Source: Hyphomicrobiales bacterium (lineage in GTDB: Bacteria; Pseudomonadota; Alphaproteobacteria; Rhizobiales; Rhizobiaceae). Taken from it: a stretch of DNA of 64,000 nucleotides. Below the pieces are notes generated by a model, which saw only the letters and a list, made by a program, of their open reading frames with translations, made no database searches and was not told the DNA's origin. The stretch spans positions 122,023-186,022 of the forward strand of contig UCNG01000003.1 in NCBI GenBank assembly GCA_900473915.1, given 5' to 3'. Made by a program: the position numbers and the translations under genes. Shown here in pieces: positions 19,552 through 27,763 of the stretch. Positions within the stretch are counted from its first letter, which is position 1, and each line of letters opens with the position of its first letter.

Positions 19552-20841
19552 ATGGCAAATGTGGTTGTCGTCGGGTCGCAATGGGGCGACGAGGGCAAGG
19601 GTAAGATCGTTGACTGGCTGTCCGAACGCGCCGATGTCATCGTGCGCTACCAGGGCGGGCATAACGCAGGTCATACGCTGGTCATCGACGGCATCAGCTA
19701 CAAGCTTTCGCTGCTGCCATCCGGCCTCGTGCGCGGCAAGCTCAGCGTCATCGGCAATGGCGTCGTTGTCGATCCGCATCATTTCGTCGCCGAAGTCGAA
19801 AAGCTGCGCGCGCAGGGCATCGACATCAATCCGGACGTGCTGCGCATTGCCGAAAATGCACCGCTCATCCTCTCCATCCATCGCGATCTCGACGCCATGC
19901 GCGAAGGCTCCAATTCGGGCCTTAAGATCGGCACCACCAAGCGCGGCATCGGCCCTGCCTATGAAGACAAGGTTGGCCGTCGCGCCATCCGCGTCATCGA
20001 TCTGGCCGAGCCGGAAACGCTGGAGCCGAAGGTCGAACGCCTGCTCGCGCACCACAATCTGCTGCGTCGCGGCATGGGTCTTGAGGAAATCGCGGTCGAA
20101 ACCATTCTGACCGAACTGACCTCGGTTGCCGATCAGATCCTGCCCTATATCGATCAGGTCTGGCGCGTGCTCGACGAACGCCGCAAGGCTGGCGACCGCA
20201 TCCTGTTCGAAGGTGCACAGGGCGCGCTGCTCGACAACGACCACGGCACCTATCCGTTCGTGACCTCCTCCAACACGGTTGCCGGTCAGGCTGCCGCCGG
20301 TTCGGGCCTCGGCCCGACGGCCATCGGCTATGTGCTGGGCATCACCAAGGCCTACACGACCCGCGTCGGCGAAGGTCCGTTCCCGACCGAACTGAACGAC
20401 GAGATCGGCGAATTCCTCGGCACCAAGGGCCATGAATTCGGCGTGGTGACAGGCCGCAAGCGCCGCTGCGGCTGGTTCGACGCCGTGATCGTGCGCCAGA
20501 CGGTTCGTACCTCCGGCATTACCGGCATCGCGCTGACCAAGCTCGACGTTCTCGATGGTCTGGACGAAATCAAGATCTGTGTCGCCTATGAACTCGATGG
20601 CAAGCGCATCGATTATCTGCCTTCCTCCATGGGCGCGCAGGCACGCGTGAAGCCGATCTATGAAACGCTGCCCGGCTGGTCGGAGACGACCGCTGGCGCG
20701 CGTTCGTGGAACGATCTTCCGGCGCAGGCGGTCAAATATGTCCGCCACATCGAAGAACTGATCGGCGCGCCGGTGGCGATGCTCTCCACCAGCCCGGAAC
20801 GCGAGGACACCATTCTCGTCACCGATCCGTTCCACGACTGA
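19552..20841 (+). CDS. purA: Adenylosuccinate synthetase
   Basis: Joins IMP and aspartate with GTP in the first step of AMP synthesis. The 429-residue product starts [18 protein letters not shown], containing the GTP-binding loop GDEGKGK; other family stretches are [25 protein letters not shown] and [11 protein letters not shown]. The start at 19552 has AAGGAG upstream; an ATG 42 bp earlier would add a non-family leader. A strong terminator follows, so it is monocistronic. Confidence 0.97.
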   Translation: MANVVVVGSQWGDEGKGKIVDWLSERADVIVRYQGGHNAGHTLVIDGISYKLSLLPSGLVRGKLSVIGNGVVVDPHHFVAEVEKLRAQGIDINPDVLRIAENAPLILSIHRDLDAMREGSNSGLKIGTTKRGIGPAYEDKVGRRAIRVIDLAEPETLEPKVERLLAHHNLLRRGMGLEEIAVETILTELTSVADQILPYIDQVWRVLDERRKAGDRILFEGAQGALLDNDHGTYPFVTSSNTVAGQAAAGSGLGPTAIGYVLGITKAYTTRVGEGPFPTELNDEIGEFLGTKGHEFGVVTGRKRRCGWFDAVIVRQTVRTSGITGIALTKLDVLDGLDEIKICVAYELDGKRIDYLPSSMGAQARVKPIYETLPGWSETTAGARSWNDLPAQAVKYVRHIEELIGAPVAMLSTSPEREDTILVTDPFHD

Positions 20842-20868
20842 CCGGCTGTAATAGCTGATCGAAAGGTT

Positions 20869-20903
20869 CGGAGCAGCTTTGCCAAGAGCTGCTCCGATTT
20901 TGT
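20869..20903 (+). terminator. Intrinsic terminator after purA
   Basis: CGGAGCAGCT pairs with AGCTGCTCCG across 8 bases and runs into ATTTTGTTTT. The remaining 200 bp to the next gene show no ORF. Confidence 0.88.
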
Positions 20904-21109
20904 TTTGACCGCCGGACAAGGAACGCGATCGGCTGCATAAAGCTTCGAAACAGGGTGATTTTTGCCACTATTTTACCGCATCGTTTTGAAAGTCTTCGCT
21001 AAATCGTAGCCGGAGACTTTGCTTTCCCTTGATTATTGTGATTATTGGGACATTTATTGCATCCTGTGCTTATTGTTCATCTGGACGGGCGGAAACCGGG
21101 TAAGACGGA

Positions 21110-22540
21110 ATGGCGGATTTTGTAGCGGTACTGAAAAAGACGATCGATGCGCAGGCGGACAAATCGCCGGAGTTGCGCCAGCGCGTTTATGCGAAAGCGC
21201 GCGCCACGATCGAGCAGAAGCTTGTCACGGCAAATGCCTCGCAGGCTGTGGCTGTCCGCCAGCGCAATATCCTAGAAGACGCCATTGCCGAGGTCGAAGC
21301 CTTTTATGCGCCGCCAGCCGCCGTGCCGGAGCCGCCGGTCGAGGATGCGCTGGATGATTTTCTGCAGGAGGCGAATCGCGCTGCGGAAGACCGCGTCCCG
21401 TCCCATGATGACGACGAGCCTGCATTTTCCCACGCGCCGCGGGGTGAGCGCCGCGACAGCACCAGCGACGATGAGGATGCACCGGCTTTCGTGGCCGAGC
21501 GCAACGATGACTGGAAGCTGGACCGCGCCAAGGAAAAGGCTCAGGCCCGCCGCAGCGAATATATCGAGCGCACGGCCCGCAAAGAACAGCGCTCCTATAA
21601 GGGGCTGGTTGTCGCGTTGATCGCAGTTCTTGCTCTCGGAACCGCCGGCTACGTCGTCTGGAACAACAAGGACAAGATTCAGGAACTGGCATCGAGCCTT
21701 GGGCGCAGCGATGCGCCTGCGACCGGTTCCGACACCCAAACACATCCTGAAGAAGGCACGACGCCGCCAGCCGACAGCAATACGGCGACCACGGGCGGCG
21801 AACAGAAGCCGGAACAGCCGCAGCAGCCTGCGGGCGAACCGAAGCTGACGCAGCGGCTGATGCCGGATGGCAGCGAAACCGATAGCGGGCCTGCCGGTGG
21901 TGCGAATGGCATCGGGGAGGGCACGTCGACCGCCGCTTCCACCCCGGCCCCTGCCGAAACGAATCCGCCGACGGGCGCGCAGCCCGGACAGAACCAGACC
22001 GTTGCCGTTGGCCAGCAGGCCCTTCTTTATGAAGAACGCGGCGGCGCGGGATCGGATTCGGTCGAGCGCGGCAATGTTGTCTGGTCGACGATCGAGGAAA
22101 GCCTGGAAGACGGCCAGCCTGCCCAGCCCGCCGTGCGCGCCACGGTCACGATGCCGACCAGCAAGGTCGAGCTGAAGATGACGATCCGCAAGAATACGGA
22201 CCAGTCCATCCCGGCGAGCCATCTGATCGAAATGGTCTTCACCGTGCCGGAAGGCTTCCCCGGCGGCGTGGTGGATAATGTGCAGCGCGTCACCTTCAAG
22301 GATACGGAACAGGCGGCGGGCAATCCGCTGGTCGCCGTGCCATCGAAGATCGGCGACAACTTCTTCATCGTATGGCTGAACGACGCCCGCACCGCGCAGG
22401 ACACCAATCTTTCGCTGATGCGCCGTTTGCAGTGGATCGATATTCCGATCTCCTACCGCAATGGCCGTCGCGCGCTTATCAGTCTGGAAAAAGGCGTGCC
22501 GGGCGAGAAGGTATTCAACGAGGTTCTGGGTACGAATTAG
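21110..22540 (+). CDS. Conserved membrane protein of unknown function
   Basis: A 476-residue protein I cannot name. Residues 1-65 form a charged helical region starting MADFVAVLKKTIDAQ. Then comes an acidic low-complexity stretch (70-135), a single membrane helix at about 164-185 (LVVALIAVLALGTAGYVVW), and a long Pro/Thr/Gln-rich periplasmic linker. The C-terminal domain (about 300-476) is compact and well ordered: VVWSTIEESL, MIRKNTDQSIPASHLIEMVF-like text, and a closing RRALISLEKGVPGEKVFNEVL. The topology suggests an envelope protein with a cytoplasmic helical domain and a periplasmic globular domain. Confidence 0.75.
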   Translation: MADFVAVLKKTIDAQADKSPELRQRVYAKARATIEQKLVTANASQAVAVRQRNILEDAIAEVEAFYAPPAAVPEPPVEDALDDFLQEANRAAEDRVPSHDDDEPAFSHAPRGERRDSTSDDEDAPAFVAERNDDWKLDRAKEKAQARRSEYIERTARKEQRSYKGLVVALIAVLALGTAGYVVWNNKDKIQELASSLGRSDAPATGSDTQTHPEEGTTPPADSNTATTGGEQKPEQPQQPAGEPKLTQRLMPDGSETDSGPAGGANGIGEGTSTAASTPAPAETNPPTGAQPGQNQTVAVGQQALLYEERGGAGSDSVERGNVVWSTIEESLEDGQPAQPAVRATVTMPTSKVELKMTIRKNTDQSIPASHLIEMVFTVPEGFPGGVVDNVQRVTFKDTEQAAGNPLVAVPSKIGDNFFIVWLNDARTAQDTNLSLMRRLQWIDIPISYRNGRRALISLEKGVPGEKVFNEVLGTN

Positions 22541-22640
22541 AGCGCGTTTCGATCTGATTGGATCCGATCGGCGCTCTAACTATTTATTTTACCGCGCATT
22601 TTTTCCGAAAACCGTTTCACACTTTCCGGAATGCGCTCTA
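22539..22640. repeat. Intergenic RIME-like repeat
   Basis: Begins AGAGCGCGTTTCGATCTG, with GCGCTCT closing the first hairpin, and ends CCGGAATGCGCTCTAG. It overlaps the stop of the preceding gene. The first half matches 26508-26545. Confidence 0.8.
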
Positions 22641-22654
22641 GCCCGCCACGAAAC

Positions 22655-22682
22655 GAAAAAGGCCGCTCGAAGCGGCCTTTTT
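22655..22682. terminator. Bidirectional terminator between convergent genes
   Basis: AAAAAGGCCGCT pairs with AGCGGCCTTTTT around a CGA loop, with A and T tracts on the two sides, so it can serve both the membrane-protein gene (+) and the pyrophosphatase gene (-). Confidence 0.88.
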
Positions 22683-22701
22683 GTTGGCGAGCAGTCGGGG
22701 A

Positions 22702-23304
22702 TTACTTCTTTTCAGCGAAGGCCTTGATAGCCTTGGCGACTTCGTTCTGCGCAGCTTGCGCACTGTCGAAGCCAGCCAGTTCAACGACCTTGCGGCCTTC
22801 CGGCAACTGCTTGTAGACGCGGAAGAAGGCTTCCAGACGCTGCTGTTCGATCTTCGGCAGGTCGGTGATTTCCTTGATGTTGTCATAGGTCGGATCGATG
22901 TCCGTGGTCGGCACGGCGACGATCTTGTCGTCCTGGTCGCCGCCGTCGATCATCTTGAGCACGCCGATGGGGCGAACCTTGATGATCGCGCCCGGAACAA
23001 TCGGCTCGCGCGTATAGATGATTGCGTCGAGCGGATCGCCGTCACCGGCAAGCGTGCTGGTGATCGAGCCGTAATTGGCCGGATAGATCACGGGCATGGA
23101 CTGGTAGCGGTCGACCACGATGTGACCGGTCTTGTCGTCGATTTCATATTTGGTGAAGCTGCCCTGCGGGATTTCGATGGCCGTGAAGAACTCCTTCCCG
23201 TCCTGCTCCTTCTGCGGATAATCGAGGAAGGAGACGTAGTCGGAAGCAGATGCGGCAGTGGCGGCGGTGAGCGCGAGAGCTGCGGCGAGCAGGAGCTTTT
23301 TCAT
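22702..23304 (-). CDS. ppa: Inorganic pyrophosphatase with signal peptide
   Basis: Family I inorganic pyrophosphatase that hydrolyses PPi to phosphate. The signature DGDPLDAIIY carries the metal-binding aspartates, and PANYGSI and KVRPIGVLKM are further family stretches. Unlike the usual cytoplasmic enzyme it begins MKKLLLAAALALTAATAASA, a clean Sec signal peptide, so the mature 180-residue enzyme should be periplasmic. A separate cytoplasmic housekeeping copy is expected elsewhere. Two neighbours are unrelated. The symbol is by family only. Confidence 0.85.
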   Translation of the reverse strand: MKKLLLAAALALTAATAASASDYVSFLDYPQKEQDGKEFFTAIEIPQGSFTKYEIDDKTGHIVVDRYQSMPVIYPANYGSITSTLAGDGDPLDAIIYTREPIVPGAIIKVRPIGVLKMIDGGDQDDKIVAVPTTDIDPTYDNIKEITDLPKIEQQRLEAFFRVYKQLPEGRKVVELAGFDSAQAAQNEVAKAIKAFAEKK

Positions 23305-23485
23305 GGAATGACCTTGAAGCTTGGGTGAAACACGCCCTCGTCCCTAAAGCCAATCCATTACAGTTGTTTGACGGTTTTATATCGGTTGCATGACGGTTTC
23401 GGCGAGGAGGCGCCTCGCGATCCTCTGCCGGGCTGATGCAAACCTTCCTGCAAAACCGGTTTCCATTTTGCTGCCCCAAACAATA

Positions 23486-23518
23486 CTGCCGCAAAATGGC
23501 GTTCCCATCTTGCGGCAG
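23486..23518 (-). terminator. Hairpin downstream of rpoH
   Basis: CTGCCGCAA and TTGCGGCAG pair across 15 bases. On the minus strand it is followed by TATTGTTTGG, so it may terminate rpoH weakly; it could also be a repeat remnant. Confidence 0.5.
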
Positions 23519-23541
23519 TAAAAGGATCAATAGTGCAACTG

Positions 23542-24453
23542 TTAAGCGTGCGCTTCCTCGACTTGATTCAGCGCCTTCTGCTGCTTGAAAGCGGCGGCCT
23601 TAACCGCCGCCTGCACCTTTTCAAACGCACGCACTTCGATCTGGCGGACACGCTCGCGGCTGATATCGAATTCGCTGGAAAGATCCTCCAGCGTCATCGG
23701 GTCATCCGAAAGGCGGCGGGCCTGAAAAATGCGGCGTTCGCGGTCGTTCAGCGTATCCATCGCCTGTTCCAGCATGGAGCGGCGGTTTTCCAGTTCGTCC
23801 TGCTCGATCAGGATCTGCTCCTGGCTGCTGCTGTCATCGACCAGCCAATCCTGCCATTCGCCGGATTCACCTTCGGAAGCGCGCAGCGGCGCATTCAGCG
23901 AAGCGTCACCGGACAGACGGCGGTTCATGGAAACCACTTCGTCCTCGCTGACATTGAGCTTGGTCGCGATCTGCTTGACCTGATCGGGGTTGAGATCGCC
24001 GTCGTCGAGCGCCTGAATCTTGCTCTTCATCTTGCGCAGATTGAAGAACAGGCGCTTCTGATTGGCGGTCGTCCCCATCTTCACAAGGCTCCACGAGCGC
24101 AGGATATATTCCTGGATCGAAGCCTTGATCCACCACATGGCATAGGTGGCAAGACGGAAACCGCGTTCAGGCTCGAAACGCTTGACGGCCTGCATGAGAC
24201 CGACATTGCCTTCCGAAATGACTTCACCGATCGGCAGGCCATAGCCGCGATAGCCCATGGCGATCTTGGCCACGAGACGCAGATGGCTCGTCACCAGCTT
24301 GTGGGCGGCCTTGGGGTCGGTATGTTCGTGATAGCGCTTGGCCAGCATATATTCTTCCTGCGGCTCAAGCATGGGAAAACGGCGGATTTCTTCCAGATAA
24401 CGGGTAAGGCCACCGTCACCTGACGTGATGCTTGGGAGATTCATCTGGGCCAT
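23542..24453 (-). CDS. rpoH: RNA polymerase sigma-32 factor (RpoH1 type)
   Basis: Heat-shock sigma factor directing chaperone and protease transcription. The 303-residue product has region 1.2/2 with HLRLVAKIAMGYRGYGLP and ATYAMWWIKASIQEYILRSW, the RpoH-box stretch NQKRLFFNLRK specific to sigma-32, and region 4.2 with DISRERVRQIE. Alphaproteobacteria of this group usually carry two RpoH proteins; this resembles the main one. FtsH, the protease that degrades RpoH in other bacteria, is encoded at 7390. Confidence 0.95.
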   Translation of the reverse strand: MAQMNLPSITSGDGGLTRYLEEIRRFPMLEPQEEYMLAKRYHEHTDPKAAHKLVTSHLRLVAKIAMGYRGYGLPIGEVISEGNVGLMQAVKRFEPERGFRLATYAMWWIKASIQEYILRSWSLVKMGTTANQKRLFFNLRKMKSKIQALDDGDLNPDQVKQIATKLNVSEDEVVSMNRRLSGDASLNAPLRASEGESGEWQDWLVDDSSSQEQILIEQDELENRRSMLEQAMDTLNDRERRIFQARRLSDDPMTLEDLSSEFDISRERVRQIEVRAFEKVQAAVKAAAFKQQKALNQVEEAHA

Positions 24454-24764
24454 AGAGCACCCTCCTTTATGATTTCAGGTTCCCGTCTGGCGAACCTGTC
24501 GCGGGGGCTGCCTCCTGCACTTCCCTCTCGCGAGCCTCCATATATAGGCATGATTTTGGCGAAAACACGATCCTTTAACTCATGAAACAAACTGTCACTA
24601 CAATGTGAACGCAGCTCCCGGTCAAAGGTTTCGTGAAATCGTCTGAAATGAATTGCGTGTTGTGAGAGAGCGGCTTTCACCGCGACCGCGCCCCCGGTCC
24701 TGATACTGAAAAGCCGAGATTAATCAGCAATCCATTCTTTCGCCAACCATGATAGTTGCCAGTA
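24454..24764. other. rpoH upstream region
   Basis: A 311-bp gap between rluD and rpoH, both on the minus strand. GGAGGG lies just upstream of the rpoH start. No gene and no clear terminator for rluD were found. The region should contain the rpoH promoter(s), which I could not place with confidence. Confidence 0.5.
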
Positions 24765-25769
24765 TTATATAGAATGCTTGCGGAAATTTTCCAGAAGGTG
24801 CTCCATATCTTCCGGCACCGGCGCTTCAAAACGCATCAGTTCCTCGGTGGACGGATGGGTGAAGGCGAGCAGCCATGCATGCAGTGCCTGCCGGTGGAAA
24901 CCGCGCACGGCCTCTTTCAAGGGGTCCGGCAGCTTGTTGGCCTTGGTCTTGTAGGCGCTGCCATAATCCATGTCGCCGACAAGCGGATGGCCGATATGGG
25001 CCATGTGCACGCGGATCTGGTGTGTCCGGCCTGTCTCTAAGCGGCATTCGACGAGCGAGGCGAGCGCGGTCGCGTCTTCGCGGGGCCCGAATTTTTCGAC
25101 CGTGGCATAATGGGTGACGGCGTGGCGGGCATCTTCCCGCTCTTCATTGACAACGGCCTGCTTGGTGCGGTCGCGATGCGAGCGCCCCAGATGGGCGTCG
25201 ATATAGCCCTGCGGGCGTTCAGTCATGCCCCAGACGAGCGCGAGATAGGCGCGCTCCAGATCGCCGGTGCGGCCATGGTCGGCAAACTGTTCGCTCAGAT
25301 GCCGGTGCGAAAGATCGTTCTTGGCAACGACCATGACGCCGCTCGTATCCTTGTCGAGACGATGCACAATGCCCGGGCGGCGGATTCCGCCGATGCCCGA
25401 CAAGCTATCGCCACAATGATATATGAGGGCATTGACGAGTGTTCCCGTCCAGTTGCCGTTGCCGGGGTGAACGACAAGCCCGGCAGGCTTGTTGATCACG
25501 ATGAGATCGTCGTCCTCGTAAAGAATATCGAGCGGTATATTCTCGGCAATCGGCTCGGCTGGCTCCGGCTCAGGCAGCACGATGGCGATTGTCATGCCTT
25601 CGCGCAGCTTCTGCTTGGCTTCACGGGCGGGCGCGCCGTCGATGGTCACATGGCCTTCGGCGATAAGGGATTGAACGCGGCTGCGCGAGAGTTCCTGCCC
25701 CAATGCTGCGGCCAGCCACTGGTCGAGACGCTTGCCTGTGGCATCGGAGTCGGTTGTTAGCTCTTTCAC
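24765..25769 (-). CDS. rluD: RluA/RluD-family pseudouridine synthase
   Basis: Isomerises uridines in 23S rRNA (in E. coli RluD, helix 69 positions 1911/1915/1917). The 334-residue protein has an N-terminal S4 RNA-binding domain (RLDQWLAAALGQELSRSRVQ) and the catalytic motif GIVHRLDKDTSGVMVVAK with the essential Asp. HQIRVHMAHIGHPLVGD closes the core. The N terminus up to about residue 90 and the overall length fit RluD better than RluA or RluC. It is divergent from the next gene. Confidence 0.88.
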   Translation of the reverse strand: MKELTTDSDATGKRLDQWLAAALGQELSRSRVQSLIAEGHVTIDGAPAREAKQKLREGMTIAIVLPEPEPAEPIAENIPLDILYEDDDLIVINKPAGLVVHPGNGNWTGTLVNALIYHCGDSLSGIGGIRRPGIVHRLDKDTSGVMVVAKNDLSHRHLSEQFADHGRTGDLERAYLALVWGMTERPQGYIDAHLGRSHRDRTKQAVVNEEREDARHAVTHYATVEKFGPREDATALASLVECRLETGRTHQIRVHMAHIGHPLVGDMDYGSAYKTKANKLPDPLKEAVRGFHRQALHAWLLAFTHPSTEELMRFEAPVPEDMEHLLENFRKHSI

Positions 25770-25819
25770 TCGTGTTTTCCTTCTTGAGAGCTGTTCTGCC
25801 GTGACGAAATCGTCAGAAC

Positions 25820-25888
25820 TGCCTGTCTCTAGATTTTACCGCATTTATGCGGCCTCAAATGTTTCCATTTGGCCGCAAAATGCTCTAT
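25820..25888. repeat. RIME-like repeat fragment in the rluD upstream gap
   Basis: Contains TTTTACCGCATTTATGCGG and ends GGCCGCAAAATGCTCTA, like the ends of the other copies. It lies between divergent genes. Confidence 0.55.
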
Positions 25889-25935
25889 CACCCGCACACG
25901 CCTTAACACGGCGAAGTTCGAACCGGAGTCGTTGA

Positions 25936-26412
25936 ATGCAGGATCCACACTATCCCAGATACCAGAATCATCAGGATTCAGGCTATCAGGACTATCAGCA
26001 GGGCTATTACCCCGATGAACAGGCCGAGCCCCCGCTTGATCCAGCCATGGAACGTGTGCGCCGCAAAATGATCCGGCTTCTGGCCGTCTCCATCGGTGTC
26101 ATGCTGATCGGTCTTATGGCTGTGCTTGTCGCCGTTGTCTACAAAATCAATCGCGCGCCGGAAACCCCGGTTGACGAAGCCCGGTCCGATATTCCCGGAC
26201 AGGCCGCGCCGGTACCCGCAAAGCCGGAGCCGCCGAAGCTGATCGAATCGCAGATCAACCTGACGCCGGGCACCCGCCTTCTTTCGCAAAGCCTTTCGGG
26301 CAACGAGCTTTCACTGGAAACGCTTCTGCCGGATGGCGGTACGGAACTCATCATCTATGATTATCGCGAGTCGCGCATCATCGGCCGCATCAAGCTCGGC
26401 AATGTCGAGTAG
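25936..26412 (+). CDS. Small single-pass membrane protein, unknown function
   Basis: A 158-residue protein not recognised beyond a general resemblance to conserved alphaproteobacterial proteins. Residues 1-30 are rich in Tyr, Gln, His and Pro, a basic segment MERVRRKMIR follows, and one membrane helix spans about 48-69. The remaining 90 residues are probably periplasmic, with a Pro/Lys linker and a short beta-like domain (TRLLSQSLSGNELSLETLLPDG). It is divergent from rluD and ends at a hairpin terminator. Confidence 0.75.
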   Translation: MQDPHYPRYQNHQDSGYQDYQQGYYPDEQAEPPLDPAMERVRRKMIRLLAVSIGVMLIGLMAVLVAVVYKINRAPETPVDEARSDIPGQAAPVPAKPEPPKLIESQINLTPGTRLLSQSLSGNELSLETLLPDGGTELIIYDYRESRIIGRIKLGNVE

Positions 26413-26425
26413 GGTGAACTGATCA

Positions 26426-26455
26426 GGGCGGCATGATTGCCGCCCATTTGTTCTG
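26426..26455 (+). terminator. Intrinsic terminator
   Basis: GGGCGGCA pairs with TGCCGCCC around TGAT, followed by ATTTGTTCT. It lies after the small membrane-protein gene. Confidence 0.75.
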
Positions 26456-26507
26456 TCTTCGAGGATTGCGCTTTTTCCTTTTGGCGCTTATATCAGCGAT
26501 GTGGCCT

Positions 26508-26545
26508 GGAGCGCGTTTCGATTTGATTGAATCAATCTGTGCTCC
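26508..26545. repeat. RIME-like repeat, half copy
   Basis: GGAGCGCGTTTCGATTTGATT closing with GCTCC, matching the first half of the copy at 22539. It lies 65 bp before the tRNA. Confidence 0.6.
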
Positions 26546-26609
26546 CGGTTCTCGTGTTTCAAGCATAAGCTTGTCGATCCTGTTTCACTCCGGTCGGCTT
26601 GTGCTCCAA

Positions 26610-26684
26610 GCGCCCATCGTCTAGCGGTCAGGACGGCGCCCTCTCACGGCGCAAACAGGGGTTCGATTCCCCTTGGGCGTACCA
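26610..26684 (+). tRNA. tRNA-Glu (anticodon CTC)
   Basis: A full cloverleaf. The acceptor GCGCCCA pairs with TGGGCGT (the last pair is G-U). The anticodon stem GCGCC/GGCGC encloses loop CTCTCAC with anticodon CTC, and the T arm contains GGTTCGATTCC. The discriminator is A and the CCA end is encoded (26682-26684). It reads GAG codons. Confidence 0.95.
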
Positions 26685-26771
26685 GCATAATTCAATCCTG
26701 CCTGAACAAACTGCAATCATCCCGTGTTTGCGGGATATGAATGCCGCGTATGGTGGTGTTATTGTTCAGGC

Positions 26772-27038
26772 ATGTGGAAAATTGGGTCGAATATCTATCC
26801 TCAAATCCATAATGCGGTCAGGGTGAAAGGCATTCTTGCCGAGCCTTTCACGCCGCGAGACGTGCGGCGCGTCGCTCCGGGCTGGCCTTACTCCCGATAC
26901 TTCTCGTTTCTTGCTGAAAACTGCACCGCCAATCAACCGGAAGGCCATGCGCTTTTCGTGCGCGTGGGCAGGGGGCAATATCATCTGAACGACAGGGCGA
27001 CAGCATCCGAGCCCGATCAGTGCGCGCATTCACGATAA
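26772..27038 (+). CDS. Small protein with helix-turn-helix-like domain (tentative)
   Basis: An 88-residue frame between tRNA-Glu and the Fur gene. From residue 22 on it reads like a folded domain: AEPFTPRDVRRVAPGWPYSR, then FLAENCTANQPEGHALFVRV and GRGQYHLN. From memory this resembles short DNA-binding-like domains of the form FTxxDVxxxxPGWxxxTYxxFLxxH...NP...LFxRVxxGxYxL in small proteobacterial proteins; I cannot name the family. Codon choice is GC-rich at third positions like its neighbours. The ATG at 26772 has only a weak ribosome site, and the first 20 residues look less certain. It could be a decayed gene. Confidence 0.5.
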   Translation: MWKIGSNIYPQIHNAVRVKGILAEPFTPRDVRRVAPGWPYSRYFSFLAENCTANQPEGHALFVRVGRGQYHLNDRATASEPDQCAHSR

Positions 27039-27061
27039 CGGCTGGGGAGATCGGCGCGTGT

Positions 27062-27085
27062 CCAGTTGCAAAAAATTGCAACTGG
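27062..27085 (+). promoter_or_regulatory. Palindromic operator upstream of the Fur/Mur gene
   Basis: Perfect 10-bp arms CCAGTTGCAA and TTGCAACTGG around AAAA, 25 bp before the start codon. The TTGCAA...TTGCAA core resembles Mur/Fur-responsive sites of rhizobia (TGCAA-rich palindromes), suggesting autoregulation. Confidence 0.7.
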
Positions 27086-27110
27086 CGGCGAGACGGTGCA
27101 TAATCGAACC

Positions 27111-27536
27111 ATGAGTGAATCGTACAAGAAACCCGATTATGAACAGGAACTGCGCCAGGCAGGTGTCCGCATCACGCGGCCGCGCCGGATCATCCTGAAC
27201 ATATTGACCGAAACGGAAGATCACCCCGACGCGCTGGAGATTTTTCGCCGGGCGGTGGAGATCGATGACAGCATTTCGCTGTCGACCGTCTATCGCACGA
27301 TGAAGCTTCTGGAAGAGCGCGGCGCTATCCACCGCCACGCCTTTGCCGGAGGGCCGTCGCGTTTTGAACAGGCGAGCGGCGCGCATCACGACCATATCAT
27401 CGACATGGATTCCGGCGATGTGGTGGAATTTCGCTCCGATAAGATCGAAAAACTGCAGGAAGAAATCGCCCGGTCGCTCGGTTACGAGATCGTGCATCAC
27501 CGGCTCGAACTTTATTGCAAAAAAATTCAAAACTGA
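27111..27536 (+). CDS. fur: Fur-family metal regulator (Fur/Mur type)
   Basis: A metal-responsive repressor; in many Hyphomicrobiales the Fur orthologue senses manganese and is called Mur. The 141-residue product has the Fur winged helix ([30 protein letters not shown]) and metal-site histidines in [18 protein letters not shown] and [10 protein letters not shown]. The CXXC pairs of zinc-structured Fur proteins are missing, as usual in this group. A Zur or Irr identity seems less likely because the heme-binding HxH/GIH pattern of Irr is not seen. The start at 27111 follows an obvious operator. Confidence 0.88.
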   Translation: MSESYKKPDYEQELRQAGVRITRPRRIILNILTETEDHPDALEIFRRAVEIDDSISLSTVYRTMKLLEERGAIHRHAFAGGPSRFEQASGAHHDHIIDMDSGDVVEFRSDKIEKLQEEIARSLGYEIVHHRLELYCKKIQN

Positions 27537-27537
27537 C

Positions 27538-27562
27538 GGAACCAAGTTTCGTCTGCTGCGTT
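27538..27562 (+). promoter_or_regulatory. EcfG-type promoter for the small-RNA candidate
   Basis: GGAAC (27538-27542), 16 bases, CGTT (27559-27562): an exact match to the general-stress sigma factor consensus. It starts 2 bp after the fur stop and points away from any protein gene. Confidence 0.7.
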
Positions 27563-27568
27563 TAGCGC

Positions 27569-27746
27569 CCATGAAGGTCGTGACCCCGCCCCCACAACGC
27601 GGCCTTCACAGTTCGCCTCAACCTCCCCGCACGAGGCGAGCGGCGAGAATGCCGCGCTGATGTCAGCATCAAGCAGCAGGCGTTCCGCAAATTCAGAGCA
27701 AGCCGCTGTGGTTCAGGCTGATCGCCGGACCATGGCGGCTTTTTTC
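27569..27746 (+). ncRNA. Candidate EcfG-controlled small RNA with C-rich hairpin loops
   Basis: No protein gene fits here, but the strand reads as a complete sRNA unit: a stress promoter, then hairpin 1 (27572-27608, 11-bp stem with G-U pairs, 15-base loop ACCCCGCCCCCACAA), hairpin 2 (27613-27639, 7-bp stem TCGCCTC/GAGGCGA, loop AACCTCCCCGCAC), hairpin 3 (27640-27655, GCGGC/GCCGC) and a strong terminator. The C-rich loops CCCCGCCCCC and CCTCCCC are complementary to Shine-Dalgarno sequences, as in many mRNA-binding sRNAs. Caulobacter GsrN, a sigma-T dependent sRNA with a C-rich loop, is a functional analogue. The 5' end is inferred from promoter spacing. Length is about 178 nt. Confidence 0.7.
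27700..27745 (+). terminator. Intrinsic terminator of the small-RNA candidate
   Basis: AAGCCGCTGTGG pairs with CCATGGCGGCTT (12 bp, two G-U pairs) over an 18-base loop, ending in six T. It is over 160 bp past fur and points away from the convergent kinase gene. Confidence 0.8.
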
Positions 27747-27763
27747 ATGTCGATCGGGTTCTA

